From NCBI GenBank assembly GCA_025456065.1, contig JALOLH010000012.1:1-52182 (forward strand): DNA of 52,182 bases, written 5' to 3'. The notes beneath the pieces are model-generated. The model was given only the letters and a program-made list of their open reading frames with translations. It ran no database searches and was not told the DNA's origin. Source of the DNA: Candidatus Nanopelagicales bacterium (GTDB taxonomy: Bacteria > Actinomycetota > Actinomycetes > S36-B12 > CAIYMF01). Numbering within the stretch: the first letter of the stretch is position 1; every line of letters begins with the position of its first letter. Positions 41,903-49,745 of the stretch are shown one piece after another. The position numbers and the translations under genes were made by a program.

Positions 41903-42652
41903 ATGCCTCGCACGCTCGTGGCGATCCCGGCGCTGAACGAGGCCGACACGATCGCCGGGGTGATCGCCGAGGTCCGCCGGGCCATCCCCGCGGCCGAGGT
42001 CCTGGTGGTGGACGACGGCTCCACCGACGGCACGGGGCGGGCCGCGCGCGACGCCGGGGCCCTGGTCATCACCCTGCCGTTCAACGTCGGCGTCGGTGGG
42101 GCGATGCGGACCGCCTTCCTGTACGCCCAGGCCCACGGCCACGACGTGGTGGTCCAGGTCGACGCCGACGGCCAGCACGTCGCCGCGTGCATCCCCGACC
42201 TCGTCGCCGCCCTCGACGGAGCCTCGGTCGTGGTCGGCTCACGGTTCGCCGGCGGCGGCACGTACGGCGTGCGCGGACCCCGCCGGTGGGCGATGCGCCT
42301 GCTCGCCTCGACCCTGACCCGGGTGTGCCGCACCCCCTTGACCGACACCACCTCGGGTTTCCGCGCGGCCGACCGCCACGCGATCGGGCTGTTCGCCCGC
42401 CACTACCCGGCCGAGTATCTCGGCGACACCGTCGAGTCGCTCGTCCTCGCAGCCCGCGCGGGACTCACGGTGCGCGAGGTCGGCGTGCAGATGCGCGAGC
42501 GGCAGGGAGGCGCCGCCAGCCAGTCGCCGTTCCGCGCCGGCATGTCGCTCGGCCGGGCCGTCCTCGCCCTGTACGTCGCCCTGGCCCGCCGGCCGGTCCC
42601 CCTCCCCCAGGCCGCCCTGCCGGCCGGCGCCCCACCACCGGAGGGCCGGTGA
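41903..42652 (+). CDS. Glycosyltransferase family 2 protein
   Basis: 249-aa GT-A enzyme of the dolichol-phosphate-mannose-synthase-like type. N-terminal TLVAIPALNEADTIAGVI, nucleotide-binding VVDDGSTDGT (36-45), metal-binding DADGQH (87-92), VVVGSRFAGGGTYGVRGPRRWAMR, and the acceptor-side DTTSGFRAADRHAIGLF. It has no C-terminal membrane helices. The next gene is a small membrane protein, so the two may work together on a polyprenyl-linked sugar (inference). The ATG at 41903 follows GACCAT by 6 nt and lacks a ribosome site. Confidence 0.9.
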   Translation: MPRTLVAIPALNEADTIAGVIAEVRRAIPAAEVLVVDDGSTDGTGRAARDAGALVITLPFNVGVGGAMRTAFLYAQAHGHDVVVQVDADGQHVAACIPDLVAALDGASVVVGSRFAGGGTYGVRGPRRWAMRLLASTLTRVCRTPLTDTTSGFRAADRHAIGLFARHYPAEYLGDTVESLVLAARAGLTVREVGVQMRERQGGAASQSPFRAGMSLGRAVLALYVALARRPVPLPQAALPAGAPPPEGR

Positions 42653-43023
42653 GCGGCGTCAACTGGGTCGGGCTGGCCGCCTCGCTCGGCCTGGTGCTCT
42701 TCGTCGCCGAGCTGCTGCGGCGCGGGATCCTCCGGGAGCGCTTCGCGGCCCTCTGGGTGCTCGTCAGCACCCTGCTCGTGGGCGTCGCCGCCTTCCCGGG
42801 CCTGCTGCGGTGGGCCGCCGACGCGCTCGGCTTCGAACTGCCGGCGAACCTGCTCTTCTTCGCCTCGCTGCTCTTCCTGCTGCTCGTCGCCGTGCAGCTG
42901 AGCTTCGAGGTCTCCAAGCTCGAGATGCGCACGCGCCGCCTGGCCGAGGACCTGGCCCTGCTGCGCGCCGAGGTGCAGGATCGACCGCCGGCGCGCACCG
43001 AGCACCCACCCGCCGCGGACTGA
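42649..43023 (+). CDS. DUF2304 domain-containing membrane protein
   Basis: 124 aa with three hydrophobic helices (WVGLAASLGLVLFVAELLRRG, FAALWVLVSTLLVGVAAFPGLL, ANLLFFASLLFLLLVAVQLSF) and a C-terminal charged helix (SKLEMRTRRLAEDLALLRAEV) that may form a coiled coil. DUF2304 genes commonly follow GT2 genes of the dolichol-phosphate-mannose type. The GTG start overlaps the GT2 stop (GTGA, 42649-42652). Confidence 0.87.
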   Translation: MSGVNWVGLAASLGLVLFVAELLRRGILRERFAALWVLVSTLLVGVAAFPGLLRWAADALGFELPANLLFFASLLFLLLVAVQLSFEVSKLEMRTRRLAEDLALLRAEVQDRPPARTEHPPAAD

Positions 43024-43033
43024 GGGAGGCGCC

Positions 43034-44380
43034 ATGGTCGAGCCGGACGGGCCGTCAGGTCCACCTGGGCCGCTGCCGGGGGGTGCGAGCGGCGGGATCG
43101 CGGGTCCGCAGCCCACCGGCTCGTCGCACGCCCCGGTGGGACCGACAGCCGGGGCGCCGCCGGGCGCCGCCGGAACGGCGGCAGCCGATCGGCCGGCCCT
43201 GTCGACCCTGCCCTGGGACCTCACCGACCCGCAGGACGACCGCACGCTGCCGCCGTGGTTCCGCCGCGCGGTCGTCCTGGTCCTGGTCCTGGCGGCGGCC
43301 GCCCGCGTGGTGGTCTGGGGCTTCGACCAGCTCGAGTCGCTCTGGTACATCCTGTTCCTGGCCTTCTTCATCGGCCTGACCCTCGAGCCCCCCGTCAACC
43401 GGATGGCCGCCCTCGGCCTGCGCAGGGGCCTGGGCACGATCCTGGTCATGCTGGGGCTCGGCCTGGCCACGGCGGCGTTCTTCGCGGTGTTCGGCAACCT
43501 GCTCGTGCAGCAGCTGGCGCAGCTCATCAGCAGCATCCCCGACCTGCTCTCCACCGCGGTCGAGCGGACCAACGCGCGCCTCGGCACCGACCTGAGCACC
43601 GACTCGATCCTGGCGAGCCTGGGCATCGGGACCACCGAGATCGCCAAGGCCGCTGCTGACCTCGGCGTCGGGCTGCTCAGCATCGTCGCGGCCGCCGTGG
43701 GGCTGGTGTTCAACCTGTTCACCGTGGCCCTGTTCGCCTTCTACTTCGCCGCCGACGGCCCCCGGTTCCGGGCCGTGGTGGCCTCGTGGCTGCCGCCGGC
43801 ACACCAGCGCACGGTCCTCACCGTGTGGGACATCGCCACCCAGAAGGCCGGTGGCTACGTCCTCTCCCGCGGCATCCTCGCCATCGTCAGCGCCGCCTAC
43901 CACGCCGTCGTCTTCCTCGTCCTCGACCTGCCGTACTGGCTGCCCCTGGCCATGTGGGTCGGCCTGGTCTCGCAGTTCGTGCCGACGATCGGCACCTACC
44001 TGGCCGGGGCCCTGCCGATCGCGATCGCGCTGGTCGAGGGGGACTGGGTCAAGGCGCTGGTGATCCTGGTCGCCGTCATCGTCTACCAGCAGGTGGAGAA
44101 CTACTTCATCGCGCCGCGGGTGACCCGCAGCACCCTGGAGATCCACCCGGCCGTGGCGTTCGGCTCGGTGATCGTCGGCGGCACCCTGTTCGGGGCCATG
44201 GGCGCCCTGCTGGCGATCCCCGTCGTCGCCACCATCCAGGCCGTCATCAGCGTCTACGGCCGTCGCTACGAGCTGGTGCAGGACTTCGGCACCGGCGAGG
44301 GCCCCGCCGAGCAGCGGGTCCGCACCACCCTGCGTGCCGCGGACACCGCGTTCCGCACCGAACCGCACCACCGGCGCTGA
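43034..44380 (+). CDS. AI-2E family transporter (PF01594 type permease)
   Basis: 448-aa integral membrane protein. Residues 1-55 are a Pro/Gly/Ala-rich cytoplasmic tail. About eight transmembrane helices follow, for example AVVLVLVLAAAARVVVWGF, LWYILFLAFFIGLTL-EPPVNRMAALGLRRGLG and GTILVMLGLGLATAAFFAVFG. The family motif region is VGLVSQFVPTIGTYLAGALPIAIAL and YQQVENYFIAPRVTRSTLEIHPAV. Members have been linked to AI-2 export and to Na+/H+ exchange, so the substrate cannot be set from sequence. The ATG at 43034 has GAGGGAGG upstream. Same run as GT2-DUF2304. Confidence 0.92.
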   Translation: MVEPDGPSGPPGPLPGGASGGIAGPQPTGSSHAPVGPTAGAPPGAAGTAAADRPALSTLPWDLTDPQDDRTLPPWFRRAVVLVLVLAAAARVVVWGFDQLESLWYILFLAFFIGLTLEPPVNRMAALGLRRGLGTILVMLGLGLATAAFFAVFGNLLVQQLAQLISSIPDLLSTAVERTNARLGTDLSTDSILASLGIGTTEIAKAAADLGVGLLSIVAAAVGLVFNLFTVALFAFYFAADGPRFRAVVASWLPPAHQRTVLTVWDIATQKAGGYVLSRGILAIVSAAYHAVVFLVLDLPYWLPLAMWVGLVSQFVPTIGTYLAGALPIAIALVEGDWVKALVILVAVIVYQQVENYFIAPRVTRSTLEIHPAVAFGSVIVGGTLFGAMGALLAIPVVATIQAVISVYGRRYELVQDFGTGEGPAEQRVRTTLRAADTAFRTEPHHRR

Positions 44381-44382
44381 CG

Positions 44383-45009
44383 ATGCCCGGCGCGTCCCCG
44401 CGCGACCGCCTGGCCCGCCACCCGGTCCTGGTCGCCCCGGAGCTGCTCGGCGCCCGGCTGCGCAGCACGCTCGGTGCGACCGAGCCGGTCGTGGTCCGGA
44501 TCACCGAGGTCGAGGCCTACGGCGGCGTCGGCGAGGACCCCGGGTCGCACGCCCACCGGCGCCGCACCCCGAGGAACGCCGTGATGTTCGGCGAGGTCGG
44601 CCATGCCTACGTCTACTTCACCTACGGCATGCACTGGTGCCTCAACGTCGTGGCGCACGAGCCCGGCGTCGCCGGGGGGGTGCTCATCAGGGCGGGTGCG
44701 GTCGAGGAGGGCCGGGCGGTGGCGCTGGCCCGTCGGACCACCGCCCGCAGCGACCGCGAGTTGGCCCGTGGCCCGGCCCGCCTGGCCGCGACCCTGGGCG
44801 TGACCGGGGCCGACGACGGGATCGACCTGCTCGACCCGGGCTCCCCGCTCTCGCTCACGCTGCCGGGCCCCGTGGATCGGGGGCCGCACGCGGCGGGGCC
44901 GCGCACCGGCGTGGCCGGCGACGGCGCCGCCACCCCCTGGCGGTTCTGGCTGGTCGACGAGCCGAGCGTCAGCCCGCACCGAGCGGCTGCTCCCCGTTCG
45001 AGGTCCTAG
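44383..45009 (+). CDS. DNA-3-methyladenine glycosylase (AAG/MPG family)
   Basis: 208-aa base-excision repair glycosylase of the AAG type, which removes 3-methyladenine, hypoxanthine and related lesions. Seen: LLGARLRSTLG, catalytic Glu in ITEVEAYGG, DPGSHAHRRRTPRNAVMFGEVGHAYVYFTYGMHWCLNVV (with the intercalating Tyr of the family), GVLIRAGAVEEG and LARGPARLAATLGV. The C-terminus is slightly extended. The ATG at 44383 starts 2 nt after the transporter stop, so it may be translated by reinitiation. The stop shares a CTAG with the convergent gene. Confidence 0.94.
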   Translation: MPGASPRDRLARHPVLVAPELLGARLRSTLGATEPVVVRITEVEAYGGVGEDPGSHAHRRRTPRNAVMFGEVGHAYVYFTYGMHWCLNVVAHEPGVAGGVLIRAGAVEEGRAVALARRTTARSDRELARGPARLAATLGVTGADDGIDLLDPGSPLSLTLPGPVDRGPHAAGPRTGVAGDGAATPWRFWLVDEPSVSPHRAAAPRSRS

Positions 45010-46268
45010 CGCCGGGGGGTGATGGTCAGACCGGACGATCCCCGCTCCGACCACCGGACGGTGATCGGCCCGCTCCCGGGTCGCGCGGAGAGGCGGCAGG
45101 TGGTGACCCGGCGGGCACTCCGGCACGGTGCCACCAGCGATCGGCCCTCGAGCTCGGTGCGCAGGGCCCGGCCGGCCTCGGCCGCGACCGTCCCCGGCCG
45201 GGTGTTCACCGCCGTCTGGGCCAGCGAGCCCTGGTACCACTGGATGCCCGCGAAGCCGGCCCGCAGTGCCTCCATCGTGGTCACCTCGAGCAGCCGGCGC
45301 TGGACCTCCGGCCCGGCCCAGACCCCCGTGACGTTGCTCTGGTCGGGGATGCCGTTGACGAGGTTGTGGTTGGTCTCGGTGATCCAGATCGGCAGCCGCC
45401 GCAGGGGGCGATGCCGCACGACGATCCGCTTGGCCCGCGCGGCCTTCTCACGCCACTGCCGCAGCGAGGCCTCGGGCGTGCGCTGCCGGAGGGTGTAGAA
45501 GTTCAACGAGATGCTGTCGACCGTGCGGGAGCGGGCCTGGGCCCGGAAGTAGGCCGACCCCAGGGCCGTGGGCCGCCCGTACAGGGACGGGGTGGTCACC
45601 TCGAACCGGCCCGGGATGAGCTCGCGGGCGACCCGGCGGATGATCCGCTCCTGCTCCTGCAGCGAGCGCGCGCTGGCGGCCCAGGTGCCCACCCCACCCG
45701 GGATGTCGCGGGTCAGCGTGACCCCGTTGCGCAGGTTCGGCTCGTTCCAGGCCTGCAGGACCAGCCGGTTCGCCGGGTCGGCGAGCAGGTAGGGCTTCGC
45801 TGCCACGACGACCCCGCGCACGTAGGCCGTGTACCTGGCGCGCAGCGCCGACCGGCGCAGGCTGGTCCGCGTCGGCAGCGTGGTGACCGCGCGATGCCCC
45901 CCGCAGAACCAGGCGACCGAGCCAGCGCGGCTGACCGCGGCCGGGTGATCGCCGAAGACCCACGGCGGCGGGTGCCCGAGGGACACGGTGAGCCGGCTCG
46001 TGCCGGCCCGGACGTAGGTGGCGAAGGCTGCACCGAGCGCGCGCTCGGCGGCCTCGACCGGGTCCTCGGCCGGATCGGGCTGCACCGTGCACCAGGCGGC
46101 CCAGAGCCGGGCCGACCCCCAGGTCGGGTCGTCGTTGGTGGCCGAGTCGTCCTGGACGCCGAAGAACGTCGGTCCGATCGGGTTGCGCGCGGCGTGGGCG
46201 GGACCCAGCAGCCCGGCCAGCAGCAGCGTGGTCAGGAGGCCAACCGCCGATGCCCGCCGCACGCCCAT
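45006..46268 (-). CDS. Secreted glycoside-hydrolase-like protein (clan GH-A fold suspected)
   Basis: 420 aa. Signal peptide 1-27 (MGVRRASAVG ... GPAHAA). The core looks like a TIM-barrel glycosidase. LVLQAWNEPNLRNG contains a W-N-E-P motif with Glu176 as likely acid/base, and PIWITETNHN gives Glu298 as likely nucleophile, both in the strand-end positions expected for clan GH-A. Other strands are SRLTVSLGHPPPWVFG, VDSISLNFYTLRQRTP and AGFAGIQWYQGS. A short beta-rich tail with two Cys follows. I cannot assign a GH family or substrate. The ATG at 46268 has GGGGGCGAGG directly upstream. Confidence 0.7.
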   Translation of the reverse strand: MGVRRASAVGLLTTLLLAGLLGPAHAARNPIGPTFFGVQDDSATNDDPTWGSARLWAAWCTVQPDPAEDPVEAAERALGAAFATYVRAGTSRLTVSLGHPPPWVFGDHPAAVSRAGSVAWFCGGHRAVTTLPTRTSLRRSALRARYTAYVRGVVVAAKPYLLADPANRLVLQAWNEPNLRNGVTLTRDIPGGVGTWAASARSLQEQERIIRRVARELIPGRFEVTTPSLYGRPTALGSAYFRAQARSRTVDSISLNFYTLRQRTPEASLRQWREKAARAKRIVVRHRPLRRLPIWITETNHNLVNGIPDQSNVTGVWAGPEVQRRLLEVTTMEALRAGFAGIQWYQGSLAQTAVNTRPGTVAAEAGRALRTELEGRSLVAPCRSARRVTTCRLSARPGSGPITVRWSERGSSGLTITPRR

Positions 46269-46354
46269 CCTCGCCCCCTGCCCGTCTCAGCCCGAACCCA
46301 CGTACGGTGGCGATGTGCCGCCGGGCACACGGTAGCAAGCAAGCCTGCGGCGAC

Positions 46355-46389
46355 CGGCTCGGCGCGGTCACGACGGCCGCGCCGAACCG
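46355..46389. repeat. 14-bp imperfect inverted repeat in the glycosidase/fasciclin divergent region
   Basis: CGGCTCGGCGCGGT (46355-46368) against GCCGCGCCGAACCG (46376-46389); 12 of 14 positions pair, with a 7-nt centre. It lies between two divergent genes, so it is an operator candidate or a transcript hairpin. Confidence 0.45.
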
Positions 46390-46447
46390 TTCGCGGGTGC
46401 CGTGTCGGCGGTGCACTCCCGGGCCGCAGCAATTGTTCACAACTTGT

Positions 46448-46475
46448 GCATCCAAACTGCCCGGTCCGTCCGAAT
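46448..46475 (+). promoter_or_regulatory. SigK-like ECF promoter (GCATCC-16 nt-CCGAAT) of the fasciclin gene
   Basis: GCATCC (46448-46453), 16 nt, CCGAAT (46470-46475). As I recall, mycobacterial SigK promoters read CCATCC-16/17-CCGAAT and drive mpt70/mpt83, which also encode fasciclin-domain proteins. The transcript start would be near 46483, leaving a 47-nt leader with AGGAGAG. Confidence 0.45.
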
Positions 46476-46529
46476 ACGTCCATGAGCGCCGCACCGTGCG
46501 GCGGTCTCCCGAACCCCAGGAGAGTCCCC

Positions 46530-47120
46530 ATGAACCTCAAGCTCGCAGCGGCCGGCAGCCTGGCCGCCGTCCTGTTCCTCGCTGGCTGTGGTGCTGGTGA
46601 CGACGAGGCGACCACCTCGCCGACCACGCCGGCCGCCAGCCCCGCCCCGACCATGACCGAGGCCAGCCCGGAGGCCACCATGGCCGAAGCCGGCACCATC
46701 GTCGAGGTGGCCGCCGGCAACCCCGACTTCACCACGCTGGTCGCCGCGGTCGAGGCCGCGGGCCTGGCCGAGACGCTGTCCGGCGAGGGCCCGTTCACGG
46801 TCTTCGCGCCCACGAACGAGGCCTTCGACGCGCTGCCCGAGGGAGTCCTGGAGGCCCTGCTCCTGCCGGAGAACAAGGACGCGCTGACCAGCATCCTCAC
46901 CTACCACGTGCTGGGTGACGAGGTCATGGCCGCCGACGTGACCGCCGGTGACGTGGAGACGCTGGAGGGCTCGACCATCACCATCACGACCGAGGGCGGT
47001 GTGAAGGTCAACGATGCCAACGTCACCGCGACCGACGTCGACGCCTCCAACGGCGTGATCCACGTCATCGACGCCGTCCTGGTGCCGGAGGGTGTGGATG
47101 TCGGCGCGCTGACCAGTTGA
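46530..47120 (+). CDS. Fasciclin domain lipoprotein (MPT70/MPT83-like)
   Basis: 196 aa. Lipoprotein signal MNLKLAAAGSLAAVLFLAGC with lipobox LAGC (Cys20), then a Thr/Ser/Pro/Ala linker to about 52. A single FAS1 domain follows: TTLVAAVEAAGLAETLSGEGPFTVFAPTNEAFDALP, ILTYHVLGDEVMAADVTAGDVETLEGSTITI and NGVIHVIDAVLVPE. FAS1 domains mediate adhesion or cell-surface binding. It is close in size and layout to mycobacterial MPT83. AGGAGAG sits 5 nt before the ATG. A strong hairpin at 47148-47188 ends the transcript. Confidence 0.93.
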   Translation: MNLKLAAAGSLAAVLFLAGCGAGDDEATTSPTTPAASPAPTMTEASPEATMAEAGTIVEVAAGNPDFTTLVAAVEAAGLAETLSGEGPFTVFAPTNEAFDALPEGVLEALLLPENKDALTSILTYHVLGDEVMAADVTAGDVETLEGSTITITTEGGVKVNDANVTATDVDASNGVIHVIDAVLVPEGVDVGALTS

Positions 47121-47147
47121 TACCCGGGGGGCTGGGGCCCCCAGGAC

Positions 47148-47188
47148 GAGGGACCCGTGCGGGTAATGGGCTTCCGCGCGGGTCCCTT
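47148..47188. terminator. Bidirectional terminator between the fasciclin gene and ppk2
   Basis: 15-bp stem (47148-47162 with 47174-47188; two G-T pairs) and an 11-nt loop. It serves both convergent genes. A smaller stem, CTGGGG/CCCCAG, at 47132-47144 precedes it. Confidence 0.75.
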
Positions 47189-47223
47189 CGTCGTGCCGAT
47201 GCGGTCGAGCCGGCGAACGCCCC

Positions 47224-48189
47224 CTAGTGCTCGCCCTCCCGCTGGCGGGCCTTGCCACCCTCGCTCGCTGCCAGCTCGAGGTTGCGGGCGTGGTCGGGCA
47301 CGAAGCGTTGCGTGTCCCGGGGGGGACGGACGTAACCGGTGGTCGGCGGGCGCTGCGGGAGCTCCAGCCGCGGCTTGTCCACGTGGGTGTAGGGGATCGT
47401 GCTGAGCAGGTGGTGGATCGCGTTGATGCGGGCGCGGCGCTTGTCGTCGGACTCCACGACGAACCATGGAGCCGTCGTGGTGTCGGTGTGGACGAGCATG
47501 TCGTCCTTGGCGCGCGAGTAGTCCTCCCAGCGGGTGATCGACTCCAGGTCCATCGGGGAGAGCTTCCAGCGGCGCATCGGGTCGTCCAGGCGCGAGCGGA
47601 AGCGGGCCTCCTGCTCCTCGTCGGAGACGCTGAACCAGTACTTGCGCAGCAGGATCCCGTCCTCGACCAGCATCGACTCGAAGATCGGCGCCTGGTGCAG
47701 GAACCGTCGGTACTCCTCCGCGGTGCAGAAGCCCATCACCCGCTCGACGCCGGCTCGGTTGTACCAGGAGCGGTCGAACAGGGCGATCTCCCCGGCGGCG
47801 GGCAGGTGCGGCACGTAGCGCTGGAAGTACCACTGCGTCTGCTCGCGCTCGGTGGGGGCCGGCAGGGCCACGATCCGGGCGACGCGGGGGTTCAGGTACT
47901 GGGCGACCCGCTGGATGGTGCCGCCCTTGCCGGCAGCATCGCGGCCCTCGAAGATCACCACGAGCCGGGCGCCGGTCGTCCGGACCCACTCCTGCATCTC
48001 CACCAGCTCGGCCTGCAGGCGGAACAGCTCGAGCTCGTAGAGGGACTTGTTCATCCGCTTGACCTTGCGCCGGGCGCTGGCGTCCTCGACGTCGACCGGC
48101 ACCGGGTGCGCCCCGTGCCTGAGCTCGGACTCGAGCGCGCCGTTGGTCAACCCCGCCACCCGCTCGCCACCCTTGTCCCGCTTCGCCAT
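47224..48189 (-). CDS. ppk2: Polyphosphate kinase 2 family protein
   Basis: 321-aa PPK2, which uses polyphosphate to phosphorylate nucleoside di- or monophosphates (or the reverse). Walker A EGRDAAGKGG (81-90), Walker B region EIALFDRSWYNRAGVERVMGF (134-154), lid module around SDEEQEARFRSRLDDPMRRWKLSPMDL, then WFVVESDDKRRARINAIHHLLS. The single-domain length fits class I (NDP) or class III, and the sequence alone does not decide. The ATG at 48189 has TACGCT (48198-48203) 8 nt upstream. A TTG at 48198 inside that element is rejected. Confidence 0.94.
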   Translation of the reverse strand: MAKRDKGGERVAGLTNGALESELRHGAHPVPVDVEDASARRKVKRMNKSLYELELFRLQAELVEMQEWVRTTGARLVVIFEGRDAAGKGGTIQRVAQYLNPRVARIVALPAPTEREQTQWYFQRYVPHLPAAGEIALFDRSWYNRAGVERVMGFCTAEEYRRFLHQAPIFESMLVEDGILLRKYWFSVSDEEQEARFRSRLDDPMRRWKLSPMDLESITRWEDYSRAKDDMLVHTDTTTAPWFVVESDDKRRARINAIHHLLSTIPYTHVDKPRLELPQRPPTTGYVRPPRDTQRFVPDHARNLELAASEGGKARQREGEH

Positions 48190-48197
48190 GAGCGCCA

Positions 48198-48203
48198 AGC
48201 GTA
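48198..48203 (-). promoter_or_regulatory. -10 element TACGCT of ppk2 (leaderless)
   Basis: TACGCT on the minus strand, 8 nt from the ATG at 48189; no ribosome site. Confidence 0.5.
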
Positions 48204-48290
48204 GTGACGCATGCCCCGGGATCCATGGCCGACCGCTCCGTGCCGCTGCCCGTGCTTCCGTGGGCCGGCCCGACGGGCCACGATGGGGCC

Positions 48291-49628
48291 ATGGCCCCCA
48301 CCCTCCACGCCACCCGAGCCCCCGACGTACCGCGGGTCGCAGGCCTGCCGCTGCTGGGCAACACCCCGGCGTTCCTGCGTGACGCCCGGGGCCTGGTCCT
48401 GCGCGCGCAGGCCCAGCACGGCGACGCGTTCGGAGTCCGGGTGCTCGGCCAGCCGGTCACGGTGCTCATGAGCCCCCAGGCCACCAAGGAGGTCTACGTC
48501 GACCGCACGGCCAACTTCTCCAGCGAGCGCGGCTGGTCGTTCACCATCGGGCCGCTGTTCTCCCGCGGCCTCATGCTGCGCGACTTCGACGACCACCACC
48601 TGCACCGCCGGGTGATGCAGCACGCGTTCCGGCGCCAGGCGCTGGCCGGGTACATGACCCGGGTGAACGCGCTGGCGCGCGACCACGTCGCCAGGGCGGT
48701 CGCCGAAGCCGGGGCGGACGGCGTCGAGGTCTACCGGATGACCAAGCGGCTGACCCTCGACATCGCGACCCAGGTGTTCGTCGGGGTGGACCTCGGCCCC
48801 CAGTCCGACCTGGTCAACGACGCGTTCGTCGCGATGATGCGGGCCAGCGTCTCCCCGGTGCGCCGCGAGATCCCGGGGACGCCGTTCGCGCACGGGATGG
48901 CCGCCCGCCGCCGGCTGCAGGGCTTCCTCACCGGACTCGTCGAGGAGCGTCGCGCAGCCGCTGAGGCCGACGACCTGCTCTCGCGGCTCGCCCACGCGAC
49001 CACCGAGGAGGGCCGACCACTCACCGTCGACGAGGTCGTCGACCACATGATCTTCCTGCTGCTGGCAGCGCACGACACCACGACGGCGACGCTCACCGTG
49101 ATGCTCTGGCACCTGTCCCAGCACCCGGCGTGGCAGGACCGCATGGCCGAGGAGGTGGCCGGGCTGCACGGTGCCGACGTGACGATCGACTCCTACAAGG
49201 ACCTCGTGGCCGGCGAGCTGGTCATGAAGGAGGCGCTGCGCCTGAGCCCGCCGGTGCCGTTCTCGCCACGCGGGGTGCTGCGCGACTGCGAGGTGGCCGG
49301 GGTGCCCCTGCGGGCCGGGCAGATGGTCACGCTCGCCTCGCTGGCCCTGCACCGGCACCCCGACTGGTGGACCGACCCGGACGCGTTCGACCCCCTCCGG
49401 TTCGCCCCGGAGCGGGCCGAGGATCGCGCCCACTCCCACCTCTACGTGCCGTTCGGGGGCGGGGCGCACATCTGCCTGGGCAACCACCTGGCGGAGCTGA
49501 TGACCAAGGCGGTGATGGCCGCCGTGCTCGCCGAGCACCGGGTGCGGGCCCGGCCGGGCCAGCGCATGGAGATGGCCGCCGTGCCGATCCCCAAGCCCCG
49601 CGGAGGCCTGCACCTCGTCCTGGCCTGA
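48291..49628 (+). CDS. Cytochrome P450
   Basis: 445-aa soluble heme monooxygenase. I-helix oxygen-binding segment AAHDTT (259-264), K-helix E314-x-x-R317 in KEALRLSPPVPFSPRGV, PERAEDRAHSHLYVPFGGGAHICLG with the heme Cys at 395. The N-terminal VPRVAGLPLLGNTPAFLRDARGLVLRAQAQHGDAFGVRVLG is more like the CYP51/CYP120 type (proline-rich hinge, no membrane anchor) than typical actinobacterial class I P450s. No ferredoxin gene or biosynthetic cluster is adjacent, so the substrate is open. The ATG at 48291 lies 6 nt after CACGAT, without a ribosome site. Confidence 0.94.
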   Translation: MAPTLHATRAPDVPRVAGLPLLGNTPAFLRDARGLVLRAQAQHGDAFGVRVLGQPVTVLMSPQATKEVYVDRTANFSSERGWSFTIGPLFSRGLMLRDFDDHHLHRRVMQHAFRRQALAGYMTRVNALARDHVARAVAEAGADGVEVYRMTKRLTLDIATQVFVGVDLGPQSDLVNDAFVAMMRASVSPVRREIPGTPFAHGMAARRRLQGFLTGLVEERRAAAEADDLLSRLAHATTEEGRPLTVDEVVDHMIFLLLAAHDTTTATLTVMLWHLSQHPAWQDRMAEEVAGLHGADVTIDSYKDLVAGELVMKEALRLSPPVPFSPRGVLRDCEVAGVPLRAGQMVTLASLALHRHPDWWTDPDAFDPLRFAPERAEDRAHSHLYVPFGGGAHICLGNHLAELMTKAVMAAVLAEHRVRARPGQRMEMAAVPIPKPRGGLHLVLA

Positions 49629-49697
49629 CCCGTTGCCGGTCGTCGCCTGGGATGGCGGCGACCACGCCCGGTCGGTGCCACGACGGCAGGACGCAGC

Positions 49698-49733
49698 GAC
49701 GGCCCCGTCCCCCTCGTCGGGGGCGGGGCCGTC
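49698..49733. terminator. Bidirectional terminator between the P450 and cydB genes
   Basis: Stem GACGGCCCCG(T)CCCC / GGGG(G)CGGGGCCGTC, 15 pairs including one wobble, with a 6-nt loop (49713-49718). It lies in the 117-bp gap of the convergent pair. Confidence 0.75.
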
Positions 49734-49745
49734 CCACCTGCGGTG

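Noticed and set aside
48198-48198. TTG start of ppk2 at 48198
   Set aside because: It lies in the -10 element; the ATG at 48189 is the better start.
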